From positions 1 to 64,000 of the forward strand of contig CAVQEZ010000024.1 of assembly GCA_963711635.1 (NCBI GenBank): DNA of 64,000 bases. Direction: 5' to 3'. Positions within the stretch are counted from its first letter, which is position 1. Each line of letters opens with the position of its first letter. A program made the translations under genes and the position numbers. Origin of the DNA: CADEED01 sp963711635 (lineage in GTDB: Bacteria; Pseudomonadota; Gammaproteobacteria; Steroidobacterales; Steroidobacteraceae). The notes under the pieces are model-generated. The model made no database searches. It was not told the DNA's origin and saw only the letters and a list, made by a program, of their open reading frames with translations. Shown one piece after another: positions 29,335-39,218 of the stretch.

Positions 29335-30890
29335 CGGAAGAACGCTGGCACGATGTCTGCGCGCTCGAGGAGCTGATCGAAGGCGGCGGCGTTGCCGCGC
29401 TGGCGGGCGAACGCCAGGTCGCGCTGTTCCTGGTGCATGGCCGCGTCTATGCCCTGGACAACTTCGACCCGGCCAGCCGCGCGAACGTGCTGTCGCGCGG
29501 ACTCACCGGCAACCTGCAGGGCGAGCGCGTGGTCGCATCGCCCATCTACAAGAATCACTATTCACTGGCCAGCGGCCGTTGCATCGAAGACGCGTCGTTC
29601 AATGTCACCGCCTATCCGGCGCGCGTGGCCGATGGGCGCGTGCAGGTCGAGGTGCCACGCAAGGCGCGCCTCATACGCCTGGTGGTGGCCGGCAACGGCA
29701 TGGCCGGCATGCGCACGGTCGAGGAACTGCTCAAGCTCGGCGTGGCGGATCGTGTCTCGATCACGGTGTTCGGCGCCGAGCCGCGCGGTAACTACAACCG
29801 CATCCTGCTGTCGCCGGTGCTGGCAGGGGAATCCCAGGCCGATGAAATCATGCTGCATCGGCCGGCCTGGTACGCCAAGCGCGGCATCACGCTGCATGCC
29901 GGCGATCCCATCGTGGAGATCGATCGCAAGCGGCGCATGGTGCGCTCGCGCAACGGGGTGGTCGCGCCCTACGACCGGCTGCTGATCGCCACGGGCTCCG
30001 ATCCCATCATGTTGCCACTGCCCGGCAAGGATCTGCCCGGCGTGCTGACCTTCCGCGATCTCGACGATGTGAACCGCATGCTCGAGGCCTCGGGCGAGAA
30101 TCGGCGCGCCGTGGTCATCGGCGGCGGATTGTTAGGCCTGGAGGCCGCGCATGGCCTCGCGCTGCGTGGCATGAAAGTCACGGTGGTGCACCTGCTCGAC
30201 ACGCTGATGGAGCGGCAGCTCGACGCACCCGCCAGCGCGTTGCTGAAAGCGGCGCTCGAGAAGCGCGGCATCGCCTTCCGTATGCGGACGAAAACCCAGG
30301 AAATTCTCGGCGCGGGTTCGTCCTCGAATGGGCGAGTCACGGGCGTGAAATTCGACAATGGCGAGGAACTGCCGGCCGACCTCGTGGTCATGGCGGTGGG
30401 CGTGCGGCCGAACGTCGCGCTCGCGAAGAGCGCGTATCTTGCCTGCGACCGGGGCATCCTGGTCGACGACACGCTGCAGACCTACGATCCGTCCATCTAC
30501 GCCGTGGGCGAGTGCGTGCAGCACCGGCGCCAGACCTTCGGGCTGGTGGCGCCGCTGTGGGAGCAGGCGCGCATTTGCGCGCAGCACATTGCGGAAATCG
30601 GCGTGTCGCGCTTCTCCGGCGCCATCAATGCCACGCAACTCAAGGTGTCCGGAATCGAAGTTTTTTCGGCGGGTGACTTCAGCGAGTCGCCGACGCGGGA
30701 GTCCCTGGTGCTCTCCGACCTGCGCCGCGGCATCTACAAACGCGTGGTGATCGAGGGCAACCGTGTGTGCGGCGCGGTGCTGTTCGGCGATACGCGTGAA
30801 GCGGCGCGACTCAAGGAGCTGATCATCGAGGGGACGGACGTCGCGCCGATTCGTGACCAGTTGCTGTTCGACACACCGGCGGCTGCATGA
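29331..30890 (+). CDS. NirD-like Rieske-fold domain fused to FAD/NAD(P)H oxidoreductase
   Basis: 519 aa from a GTG at 29331 overlapping the nirB stop. Residues 1-105 are the small nitrite reductase subunit NirD: a Rieske fold without the C-x-H ligands, as in NirD (KNHYSLASGRCIEDASFNVT, AYPARVADGRVQVEV). Residues about 115-510 are a pyridine nucleotide-disulfide oxidoreductase (VVAGNGMAGMRTVEELL, VVIGGGLLGLEAAHGL, IYAVGECVQHRRQTFGLVAP). Its closest role is the electron-transfer subunit of assimilatory nitrate reductase (NasB/NasC type). No BFD-type Cys cluster follows. The fusion may tie nitrite reductase assembly to electron supply for NasA. Confidence 0.88.
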   Translation: MTEERWHDVCALEELIEGGGVAALAGERQVALFLVHGRVYALDNFDPASRANVLSRGLTGNLQGERVVASPIYKNHYSLASGRCIEDASFNVTAYPARVADGRVQVEVPRKARLIRLVVAGNGMAGMRTVEELLKLGVADRVSITVFGAEPRGNYNRILLSPVLAGESQADEIMLHRPAWYAKRGITLHAGDPIVEIDRKRRMVRSRNGVVAPYDRLLIATGSDPIMLPLPGKDLPGVLTFRDLDDVNRMLEASGENRRAVVIGGGLLGLEAAHGLALRGMKVTVVHLLDTLMERQLDAPASALLKAALEKRGIAFRMRTKTQEILGAGSSSNGRVTGVKFDNGEELPADLVVMAVGVRPNVALAKSAYLACDRGILVDDTLQTYDPSIYAVGECVQHRRQTFGLVAPLWEQARICAQHIAEIGVSRFSGAINATQLKVSGIEVFSAGDFSESPTRESLVLSDLRRGIYKRVVIEGNRVCGAVLFGDTREAARLKELIIEGTDVAPIRDQLLFDTPAAA

Positions 30891-30906
30891 GCGGACAACC
30901 CCGGGA

Positions 30907-33579
30907 TTGAACGCCGCGCCCACACGCACCACCTGCCCGTACTGTGGCGTCGGCTGCGGTGTGCTCGCGACGCGGCTCAAGGACGGCGCCGAGGTGCGCG
31001 GCGATCCGGCGCATCCCGCGAATCGCGGCAAGTTGTGCGTGAAGGGCAATGCACTGGGCGAAACGCTCTCGCTCGACGGCCGCCTGCTGTATCCGCAGCT
31101 GCGCGGCGCGCGCGCCTCGTGGGATGACGCCATCGCAACCGTTGCCAGCGAATTCCGCCGTTGCATCGAGCGCCACGGCCCGGAGTCCGTGGCGCTCTAC
31201 GTCTCGGGCCAGCTGCTGACCGAGGATTACTACGTCGCCAACAAGCTCATGAAGGGCTACATCGGCGCGGCGAACATCGACACCAACTCGCGCCTGTGCA
31301 TGGCCTCGGCCGTTGCCGGCCACCGGCGTGCCTTCGGCGAGGACGTGGTTCCGGTGAGTTATGAGGACCTGGATGCCACGGACCTGGTGGTGCTCGTGGG
31401 TTCCAACACGGCCTGGTGTCATCCCGTGCTGTTGCAGCGGCTGACCGCGGCGCGCGAGCGTCGGCCGCGCATGAAGATCGTCGCCATCGATCCGCGCCGC
31501 ACGGCCACGACGCAGCTCGCGGATCTGCATCTGCCGCTGGCGCCCGGCACGGACGTGCATCTGTTCAACGGCTTGCTGGTGTGGCTGGCGGAGCACGGTC
31601 ATCTCGACCGCGCCTTCGTCGAGCGGCACACGACCGGGGGCATGCAGGCGCTGGTGGCGGCGCGCGCGGGCGGCGGCTCGCTGGAGGCGACGGCGCATGC
31701 CTGCGGACTCGACATCCCCTTGCTGCAGCAGTTCTACGAGCTGTTTGCGCAGACACCGGCGGTGATCACCGCGTTTTCCCAGGGCGTGAACCAGAGCTCC
31801 GCCGGCACCGACAAGGTCAACGCCATCATCAACTGCCATCTCGTCACGGGACGGATCGGCAAGCCGGGCGCGGGACCGTTCTCGGTCACCGGACAGCCCA
31901 ACGCCATGGGCGGCCGCGAGGTGGGCGGCTTCGCGAACACGCTGGCGGCCCACATCGACCTCGAGGATGCGCCGGGGCGCGCTGCCGTGCAGGGCTTCTG
32001 GGGCAGTCCCGCCATGGCGACGCGCCAGGGACCGAAGGCCGTGGAGATGTTCGAACGCATCCACGACGGGCGCATCAAGGCCGTGTGGATCATGGCCACC
32101 AACCCGGTAGTTAGTTTGCCGGACGCCGATCGCGTCCGGGAAGCGCTGCGCGGCTGCGAATTCGTGGTGGTCTCGGACGTGGTCGCGAACACGGACACGG
32201 CGGCGCTGGCGCACGTGCTGCTGCCGGCGCTTGCGTGGGGCGAGAAGGACGGCATGGTCACGAATTCCGACCGCACGATTTCGCGCCAGCGGCAGTTCCT
32301 GCCGGCGCCGGGCGAGGCGCGCGCCGACTGGCGCATCGTGTGCGACGTGGCCCGCGCCATGGGATTCACCGGATTCGATTTCATCTCGCCGCACGAGATC
32401 TTCCGCGAGCATGCAAGGCTCACCGCGCATGCCAACGACGGGCGCCGCGCGCTCAACCTCGGCGCGTGGTCGGAGATCACCGCGACCGAATACCGCAACT
32501 GGCAGCCCGCCGCCTGGCCCATGTCCGGCTCGCGTGAGTCGGCGCGTGGGCCGATGTTCGCGGATGGTCGATTCATGCACGCCGACGGGCGCGCACGCTT
32601 CATCGCGCTGACGCCGCGCGGGCCCGAACACGCGCCCACGCGCGATTTTCCGCTGGTGCTGAACACCGGACGCGTGCGCGATCACTGGCACACGATGACG
32701 CGCACCGGCAAGTCCGCGCGGCTGTCGGCCCACATGGCCGAGCCATTCGTCGAGGTCAGTGCCGTCGATGCCCTGCGCTTCGCGGTGCGTGCCGGCGAGC
32801 TGGCGCGCGTCCGCTCGGCATGGGGCGCGATGGTGGTCCGGGTTCGAGTCGATGGCGAAGTGCCTCCCGGGCAGTTGTTTGCGCCCATCCACTGGAGTGA
32901 TGCACATGCTTCCGATGCGCGCGTCGGCGCGCTCGCCAGCCGGTCGCTGGATCCCGTGTCCGGGCAACCCGAGCTCAAACATACGGCCGTGGCGATCGAG
33001 CCGTTCGCGGCCGACTGGTACGGCGTGATCTTCGCGCGCGGGTCGCTGCCTGCGCCGGACGCCGCCTGGTGGACGCGCGTGCAGGGTAGTGAATTCACCC
33101 GCTACGAGATCGTCGGACGATCGCTACCCGACTGGCCGCGACAGGCTCGCAGTCTGTTAGGCGTGCCCGAGGGCCCTGAGGCCGACTGGATCGAATATCG
33201 CGACCCGGCGCGACATCTCTATCGTGGCGCGTGGTTCGTCGGCGAACGCCTGCAGGCCTGCATTCACGTCGACTGTCGTCCGGCATTGCCCGAGCGCGCC
33301 TGGCTGGCGGGCTTGTTTGCCTCGGGGAAGCTCAATGCCGCCATGCGCGGCAGCCTGCTGGCGGGGCGCGCGGTCGAAGGTGCCGATCAGGGAGCGCTGG
33401 TTTGCTCTTGCTTCAGTGTGGGCCGCAATCCCATCGCCGCCTGCGCGCGCCAGCTGGGGCGGGCCGCAACGGCCGCGGAAATCGGCAAGCGGCTCAAGTG
33501 CGGCACCAACTGCGGCTCCTGCGTGCCGGAGATTCAGCAAATCATCGCGCAGGGCGCGGGAAAGATCGCACGCGCCTGA
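30907..33579 (+). CDS. nasA: Assimilatory nitrate reductase catalytic subunit
   Basis: 890 aa if it starts at TTG 30907; an ATG at 30887 overlapping the previous stop is out of frame and stops after seven codons, so a lost base near 30905 is possible. [4Fe-4S] motif TTCPYCGVGCGV with Cys10, 13 and 17. Molybdopterin oxidoreductase signatures: TNSRLCMASAVAGHRRAFGE, GVNQSSAGTDKVNAIINCHL, PFSVTGQPNAMGGREVGGFA and the dinucleotide-binding domain near VLNTGRVRDHWHTMTRTGKS. The C-terminus carries a BFD-like [2Fe-2S] domain (CSCFSVG...CGTNCGSC). It reduces nitrate to nitrite in the cytoplasm, feeding NirB. Confidence 0.95.
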   Translation: MNAAPTRTTCPYCGVGCGVLATRLKDGAEVRGDPAHPANRGKLCVKGNALGETLSLDGRLLYPQLRGARASWDDAIATVASEFRRCIERHGPESVALYVSGQLLTEDYYVANKLMKGYIGAANIDTNSRLCMASAVAGHRRAFGEDVVPVSYEDLDATDLVVLVGSNTAWCHPVLLQRLTAARERRPRMKIVAIDPRRTATTQLADLHLPLAPGTDVHLFNGLLVWLAEHGHLDRAFVERHTTGGMQALVAARAGGGSLEATAHACGLDIPLLQQFYELFAQTPAVITAFSQGVNQSSAGTDKVNAIINCHLVTGRIGKPGAGPFSVTGQPNAMGGREVGGFANTLAAHIDLEDAPGRAAVQGFWGSPAMATRQGPKAVEMFERIHDGRIKAVWIMATNPVVSLPDADRVREALRGCEFVVVSDVVANTDTAALAHVLLPALAWGEKDGMVTNSDRTISRQRQFLPAPGEARADWRIVCDVARAMGFTGFDFISPHEIFREHARLTAHANDGRRALNLGAWSEITATEYRNWQPAAWPMSGSRESARGPMFADGRFMHADGRARFIALTPRGPEHAPTRDFPLVLNTGRVRDHWHTMTRTGKSARLSAHMAEPFVEVSAVDALRFAVRAGELARVRSAWGAMVVRVRVDGEVPPGQLFAPIHWSDAHASDARVGALASRSLDPVSGQPELKHTAVAIEPFAADWYGVIFARGSLPAPDAAWWTRVQGSEFTRYEIVGRSLPDWPRQARSLLGVPEGPEADWIEYRDPARHLYRGAWFVGERLQACIHVDCRPALPERAWLAGLFASGKLNAAMRGSLLAGRAVEGADQGALVCSCFSVGRNPIAACARQLGRAATAAEIGKRLKCGTNCGSCVPEIQQIIAQGAGKIARA

Positions 33580-33666
33580 GGTCGTTGGCCCCGTTCCCCA
33601 ACGGGCGCTGAATTGCGCAGACAAATTGGGTATTGTTCGGCGCTGCCATTCCGAGCGGGGGGATTC

Positions 33667-35619
33667 ATGAAGGTTCTCGTCTACGCGCTGTGCGCGATGG
33701 TCAGCGCGCCCGCGTTCGCGCAGTCGCTACCGGTCACGGTGCGATCGCCGGACACGAAGGTGGTTCTCAAGCTGGCGCAGAACGGCGCCGGGCAGCTGAG
33801 CTATTCGATCGAGAGGAATGGCGAGACTCTGATCGCACCGTCGGCACTGCGGCTGCGGCTCGCCGAGGGCGACGTGTCGAGCATCGAGGCGCGCCAGGCG
33901 AACCCGCGCAGCATCCAGCAGGTTCACGAGCTGGTGGCCACCAAGGCCAGCGAGGCGCGCGACAACTTCAACGAAATCACCATCGTCACGGCGCCGCGCT
34001 CACGTGCCGTGCGCACGCTGCACTGGGTGTTTCGCGTCTACGACGACGGCGTGGCCTTCCGTTTTCGCGTGCCGGGAGACGCCGGCCTGTCCACCCTGGC
34101 CGTCGCCGGCGAGGACACCGAATTCACGTTCGGCGCGGACTACGACTGCCACGGTTTCAACGTCGGGCGCGTGGATTCCAGCCACGAAGGCGAGTTCGAT
34201 CCCGTCAAGGCCAGCCGCATTCGCGAGCACAATCTCTACGACCTGCCGCTGGTCTGCCGCACGGGGAAAAATGCCTTTGCCATTGGCGAGGCCAACCTCG
34301 TCGACTACGGCGGGCTGTATCTCGGCGGGCGGGGCGATGGTAAACCCGGCGTGCAGACGCGGGTGTCGCGCCGACTCGACGACCGCTCGCTGATTGCGAG
34401 GGCCGCCATCGGAGTGGAGGGCGCCGGCTCACCGTGGCGCGTGATCATGCTGGGCGACAAGCTGGGTTCACTGATCGAGTCGAACCTGATCGGCAACCTG
34501 AATCCGCCACCGTCGTTCGATACCTCGTGGATCCGCGCCGGCAAGACCGCCTGGGACTGGTGGTCCGGCCCCTATCTACCGCCGCCCGACAAGGGCGGCA
34601 CCGACATGCCCACCATCAAGCGCTACGTCGACTTCGCTGGAAAAGCCGGCTTCGAATACATGATGATCGACGAGGGCTGGTGCCTGAATTCCGGGCAGGG
34701 CGGCCGGGCTCCCGATGACGCGGACGTCACGAAAGCCAAGGCGGACATCGACATGCCGGAGCTCGTGGCCTATGCCGCGAAAAAGAAGGTGGGCCTGTGG
34801 TTGTGGGTGCAGTGGTCGTTGCTCGACCGGCAGATGGATGCGGCGCTGGCCCAATACCAGAATTGGGGCATCAAGGGCATCAAGGTCGACTTCATGGACC
34901 GCAACGACCAGCAGATGGTCGACTACTACCACAAGCTCATGAGCAAGGCCGCCGGGCACAAGTTGCTGGTGGACATGCACGGCGCCTATCCACCCGCCGG
35001 CCTGAACCGCACCTGGCCCAACTACCTGACGCAGGAAGGCATCATGGGCGCGGAGTACAACAAGTGGAGCCGCCGCGTGACGGCCACGCACAATGTGAGC
35101 CTGGCATTCACGCGCATGCTGTTGGGCCCCGTGGATTACACGCCCGGCGGATTCCGCAATGCCACGCCGGCGTCATTCGAGGTCGTCAACAGTCCGCCGC
35201 AGGTGCAGACCACGCGCGGACATGGCCTGGCGATGTTCGTGGTCTATGAGAGCCCGTTCCAGATGGTGGCCGACAGCCCCGACATCTACGAGAACGCGGC
35301 GGGTTTCGATTTCGTGAAAGCCGTGCCCGCGGCCTGGGATGAGACGCGCTTCCTCGCCGGCGATATCGACGACTTCGTCGTGGTCGCGCGCCGCAAGGGC
35401 AGGGAGTGGTACGTCGGCGCCATGGGCACCGAAAAGCCACGCGAGATTTCGTTGCCGCTGGATTTTCTGGGTGACGGAAAATTCAGGGCGAAGATCCATG
35501 AGGATGGCGCGGCGCCGACCGCGCTCAACGAGAGCACGCGTGACGTGACCAGGTCGGACACCCTGTCTTTGAAGCTTGCACCCTCTGGCGGTGCCGCGGT
35601 GCGAGTGGTGCCCCGATGA
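33667..35619 (+). CDS. Secreted GH97 family alpha-glycosidase
   Basis: 650 aa, ATG at 33667, signal peptide residues 1-19 (MVSAPAFAQS). GH97 order: N-terminal beta-sandwich, catalytic barrel from about residue 285 (TAWDWWSGPYLPPPD, FEYMMIDEGW, GLWLWVQWSL), then a C-terminal beta domain. IKGIKVDFMDRND places an Asp (residue 408) where retaining GH97 enzymes carry the nucleophile, favouring a retaining alpha-galactosidase-like activity. It starts a three-gene operon with overlapping stops and starts that sits between the two nitrate blocks. Confidence 0.92.
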   Translation: MKVLVYALCAMVSAPAFAQSLPVTVRSPDTKVVLKLAQNGAGQLSYSIERNGETLIAPSALRLRLAEGDVSSIEARQANPRSIQQVHELVATKASEARDNFNEITIVTAPRSRAVRTLHWVFRVYDDGVAFRFRVPGDAGLSTLAVAGEDTEFTFGADYDCHGFNVGRVDSSHEGEFDPVKASRIREHNLYDLPLVCRTGKNAFAIGEANLVDYGGLYLGGRGDGKPGVQTRVSRRLDDRSLIARAAIGVEGAGSPWRVIMLGDKLGSLIESNLIGNLNPPPSFDTSWIRAGKTAWDWWSGPYLPPPDKGGTDMPTIKRYVDFAGKAGFEYMMIDEGWCLNSGQGGRAPDDADVTKAKADIDMPELVAYAAKKKVGLWLWVQWSLLDRQMDAALAQYQNWGIKGIKVDFMDRNDQQMVDYYHKLMSKAAGHKLLVDMHGAYPPAGLNRTWPNYLTQEGIMGAEYNKWSRRVTATHNVSLAFTRMLLGPVDYTPGGFRNATPASFEVVNSPPQVQTTRGHGLAMFVVYESPFQMVADSPDIYENAAGFDFVKAVPAAWDETRFLAGDIDDFVVVARRKGREWYVGAMGTEKPREISLPLDFLGDGKFRAKIHEDGAAPTALNESTRDVTRSDTLSLKLAPSGGAAVRVVPR

Positions 35620-36539
35620 GCACCAGACGCGATTTCCTGGCAAATTCCGCGAGTTCCGCACTGGCCGTGGCCGCGATGGCCAGCGGCGCAGCCCTGGCGG
35701 CGGACAAGGCGCGCAAGAATGCGCAGCGCAAGTTTCAACTCAAGTACGGCCCGCACTTCGGCATGTTCAAGGCGCATGCCGGCGAGGACCTGATCGCGCA
35801 GATCGAGTTCATGGCGGACCAGGGCTTCACTGCTTTCGAGGACAACGGGCTCATGGGCCGTGCGGTCGACGTGCAGGAGAAGATTGGTGCCGCGCTGGCG
35901 CGCCGCGGCATGACGATGGGCGTGTTCGTCATCGACGGCGGCGACAACTGGAAGACCTCGCTGACGACCGGCAAGGTGGAGTTCCGCGACAAGTTTCTCG
36001 CGACCTGCCGTACCGCCGTGGAAGTGGGCAAACGCGTCAATGCGAAGTGGGCGACGGTGGTGCCCGGATATTTCGAACGAAAGCTGCCCATCGGCATCCA
36101 GACCGGGAATGTCATCGACATCCTGCGCGCGGGAGCCGCGATCCTCGAGCCGGCGAACCTCACCATGGTGCTCGAGCCGCTGTCCGACAACCCGGACCTC
36201 TTCCTGCGGACTTCGGACCAGGCCTATGCCATCTGCCGCGCGGTAGATAGTCCATCCTGCAAGATCCTCTACGACATGTATCACATGCAGCGCAACGAGG
36301 GCGACATCATCGCGCACATCGACCACGCCTGGAGCGAGATCGTCTACTTCCAGATCGGCGACAACCCGGGCCGCAAGGAGCCGGGCACGGGCGAGATGAA
36401 TTACAAGAATCTGTTCCGCCACATCAAGGGCCGGGGCTTCGACGGCGTGTTTGGCATGGAGCACGGCAACGCGCGCCCGGGCAAGGAAGGCGAGCAGGCG
36501 CTGATCGACGCATACGTCGCAGTCGATTCCTTCACATGA
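35616..36539 (+). CDS. Tat-exported TIM-barrel isomerase (hydroxypyruvate isomerase-like)
   Basis: 307 aa, ATG at 35616 overlapping the GH97 stop. The N-terminus STRRDFLANSASSALAVAAM is a twin-arginine signal. The remainder matches xylose isomerase-like/hydroxypyruvate isomerase barrels: KYGPHFGMFKAHAGEDLIAQ, GFTAFEDNGLMGR, LEPLSDNPDLFLRTSDQAYA, ILYDMYHMQRNEGDI and GVFGMEHGN with metal-binding Glu/Asp/His positions. Likely a periplasmic sugar or keto-acid isomerase working with its operon partners; substrate unknown. Confidence 0.88.
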   Translation: MSTRRDFLANSASSALAVAAMASGAALAADKARKNAQRKFQLKYGPHFGMFKAHAGEDLIAQIEFMADQGFTAFEDNGLMGRAVDVQEKIGAALARRGMTMGVFVIDGGDNWKTSLTTGKVEFRDKFLATCRTAVEVGKRVNAKWATVVPGYFERKLPIGIQTGNVIDILRAGAAILEPANLTMVLEPLSDNPDLFLRTSDQAYAICRAVDSPSCKILYDMYHMQRNEGDIIAHIDHAWSEIVYFQIGDNPGRKEPGTGEMNYKNLFRHIKGRGFDGVFGMEHGNARPGKEGEQALIDAYVAVDSFT

Positions 36540-39211
36540 GTCGCGCCGCAGCCCTGTCGTTGGGCGTCGCGCTGTGGCTGGTATCGGTCCATCGGGCCGC
36601 GGCCGCCGAGCCACCACGCATCGTTCCACTCGACATCTTCACCGTGCCCGCCGGGCTCGAAGTCACGATCTGGGCGCAGTCGCCCATGCTCAGGAATCCG
36701 ACCAACATCGACATCGACGCGCAGGGGCGCATCTGGGTCACCGAAGGCGTGAACTATCGGCGCCACAAGGATCGCGACGCGAAAGGCGATCGCGTCGTCA
36801 TTCTCGAGGACACCGACCACGATGGACGCGCGGACGCATCGACGGTGTTCGTCCAGGAGCCGACGCTGGTGGCGCCGCTCGGCATCGCGGTACTCGACGA
36901 CAAGGTCATCGTCTCGAACGCGCCGGATCTCATCGTCTACACCGACGTGAACCGCGACCGGAAATTCGATCCCGCCGTCGACCGGCGCGAGGTGCTGCTC
37001 ACGGGGTTCGACGGCCGCAATCACGACCACGCGCTGCACTCGGTGACCTTCGGTCCCGATGGCCGCTGGTACTTCAGCAATGGCAACGCGGGCGCGCATT
37101 TCACGGACCGCGCCGGCCGCACGTTCCGCATCGGCAGCAACTACAACCCGGTGCCGGACGGTGGCGCGCAGCCCGTGTTCGGATTTTCGCCGCCGGCGTA
37201 CGCGGGCGCGAAGAGCGACGACGGTCACGTGTACGTCGGAGGATTCTCGGCGCGCATGCAGCCGGATGGCACGGGCGTCGAGATCCTCGGCTTCAATTTC
37301 CGCAACAGCTACGAGCAGACGGTCACCAGCTTCGGCGACATTTTCCACAACGACAACGACGATCCGCCCGCGTGCCGGACCACGTATCTCATGGAGTACG
37401 GCAACCTGGGCTTCTTCTCGCGCGACGGCAGACGCTCGTGGCAGTCGGATCGGCGGCCGGGCCAGCCCATCCCGACGGCGGAGTGGCGGCAGGAAGACCC
37501 GGGTGTGATTCCCTCCGGCGACGTGTATGGCGGTGGCGCACCGACCGGCATCGTGTTCAACGAAGGTGACGGGCTTGGCAGGAAGTATCGCGGCCTGCTG
37601 CTGTCGGCCGAAGCCGCGCGCAACACCATCTTCGGCTACTTCCCGAAGGCGGACGGCGCCGGATACAAACTCGAGCGCTTCGACTTTCTGACCAGCAACA
37701 AGGCGCAGGCCTTCGCGGGCACGGATTTCAAGGGCGGCAAGGTCAACCAGGAAATCCAGACCTTCTTCCGGCCTTCGGATGTGGCGGTGGGGCCGGACGG
37801 CGCGATCTATGTCGCGGACTGGTTCGACCCGCGCGTCGGCGGTCATGACGACAAGGACGACACGACTTCCGGTGCCATTTACCGCATCGCGCCGAAGGGC
37901 TTCGTGCCGCGCATACCCGCGTTCGACGCCGCGACGCTCGATGGGCAGATGACGGCGCTGCGCAGTCCCGCGGTCAATGTGCGCCAGCTCGGCTTCGCGG
38001 GACTCGCCGCGCGCGGGGCCGCGGCTGTTCCGGCCGTGGAGCGGTTGTCAGGCGATGAGAACCCGTACGTCCGCGCGCGTGCCGTGTGGCTGCTCGCGCG
38101 TCTCGGGCCCGAAGGCGTGGCGCGGGTCGAGCGGCTATTGGCGAGCGACGATCCTATGATGCGCGTCACGGCCTTCCGCGCGCTGCGCCAGATGAACCTG
38201 GCGGCACCCCACGCGTTGCGGCTGGCGCGCGATCCTTCGCCCGCGGTGCGGCGCGAGGTGGCGCTGTCGCTGCGCGATGTGCCGTTCGACGCTTCGCGTG
38301 AGGCGCTGCTGACACTCGCGCAAAGCTACGACGGCAGGGATCGCAGCTACCTCGAGGCCTGGGGTATCGGCGCCACGGGCAAGGAAGACGCGCTGTATGG
38401 CGCGCTCACCAGCCTCGCGCCGGGCAGCAACGCCGAGCAGTGGCCGACAGCTTATTCGGATCTCGTGTGGCGCCTTACGCCACGCGCGGGCGTGAACGCG
38501 TTCGCGGTGCGGGCGGCGTCCGGCACGTTGCCGCCGGGCGAACGCGCGAAGGCCACGACGGCGCTCGGTTTCATCCCGACACGCGATGCCGCAAACGCGC
38601 TGCTCGACATCGCGCAGCACGGCTCGCGCGATCTGCGCACCAACCCGGCATTGTGGTGGCTGCTCAACTACAAGGATTCACGCTGGGCGGATGCAGGCAT
38701 CGACGCGGAGCTCAAGCGTCGCGGGTTGTTCGATCCGGAGGCGGTGACGGTGAGCGAGGCCGTCGTGCCGGTGCCCGAGACCACTTCGCTGGCGGTGGCA
38801 GATATATTGAAGCTGCGCGGCAGCCCACAGCGCGGCGCGGCCGCCGCGTCGGCATGCCTCATGTGTCATCGCGTCGGCGGGCAGGGCGTCGACTACGCGC
38901 CGGCGCTCGACGGCTTCGCGAGCCGACAGACGCGCGAGACCGTGGTCACCGCGATCGTGAATCCGTCGAACGATATCGCGCATGGCTACGATGGCTCGGA
39001 CATCACGCTCGTCGATGGGCGCAAGGTCCATGGCCTGGTATTGAGCGGCGGCAATCCGCTCATCGTGCAGAGCTCGGGCGGTCTCACGCAGATGATCCCG
39101 GCCAGGCTCGTGAAGGAGCGCAAGCGGCTGGGTCGTTCGCTGATGCTGAGCGCCGAACAGTTAGGGCTGACGGCCCAGCAGGTCGCCGACATCGCGGCTT
39201 ACCTGAAATAG
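36536..39211 (+). CDS. Membrane-bound-dehydrogenase-type propeller, HEAT repeats and cytochrome c
   Basis: 891 aa, ATG at 36536 overlapping the previous stop. Signal peptide residues 1-24. Residues about 30-470 are a beta-propeller of the PVC-type/sorbosone dehydrogenase class (FTVPAGLEVTIWAQSPMLRN, NPTNIDIDAQGRIWVTEGVN, FRPSDVAVGPDGAIYVADWF). Then come HEAT-like repeats (about 480-740) and a C-terminal cytochrome c domain with CLMCH at 774-778. Probably a periplasmic sugar or alcohol dehydrogenase passing electrons to heme c. Such triple-domain proteins are common in Planctomycetes, so transfer is possible. Confidence 0.88.
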   Translation: MSRAAALSLGVALWLVSVHRAAAAEPPRIVPLDIFTVPAGLEVTIWAQSPMLRNPTNIDIDAQGRIWVTEGVNYRRHKDRDAKGDRVVILEDTDHDGRADASTVFVQEPTLVAPLGIAVLDDKVIVSNAPDLIVYTDVNRDRKFDPAVDRREVLLTGFDGRNHDHALHSVTFGPDGRWYFSNGNAGAHFTDRAGRTFRIGSNYNPVPDGGAQPVFGFSPPAYAGAKSDDGHVYVGGFSARMQPDGTGVEILGFNFRNSYEQTVTSFGDIFHNDNDDPPACRTTYLMEYGNLGFFSRDGRRSWQSDRRPGQPIPTAEWRQEDPGVIPSGDVYGGGAPTGIVFNEGDGLGRKYRGLLLSAEAARNTIFGYFPKADGAGYKLERFDFLTSNKAQAFAGTDFKGGKVNQEIQTFFRPSDVAVGPDGAIYVADWFDPRVGGHDDKDDTTSGAIYRIAPKGFVPRIPAFDAATLDGQMTALRSPAVNVRQLGFAGLAARGAAAVPAVERLSGDENPYVRARAVWLLARLGPEGVARVERLLASDDPMMRVTAFRALRQMNLAAPHALRLARDPSPAVRREVALSLRDVPFDASREALLTLAQSYDGRDRSYLEAWGIGATGKEDALYGALTSLAPGSNAEQWPTAYSDLVWRLTPRAGVNAFAVRAASGTLPPGERAKATTALGFIPTRDAANALLDIAQHGSRDLRTNPALWWLLNYKDSRWADAGIDAELKRRGLFDPEAVTVSEAVVPVPETTSLAVADILKLRGSPQRGAAAASACLMCHRVGGQGVDYAPALDGFASRQTRETVVTAIVNPSNDIAHGYDGSDITLVDGRKVHGLVLSGGNPLIVQSSGGLTQMIPARLVKERKRLGRSLMLSAEQLGLTAQQVADIAAYLK

Positions 39212-39218
39212 GGTCTGA

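Noticed and set aside
30823..32982. 719-codon open frame opposite nasA
   Set aside because: Antisense of a fully recognisable nitrate reductase; composition typical of GC-rich antisense frames.
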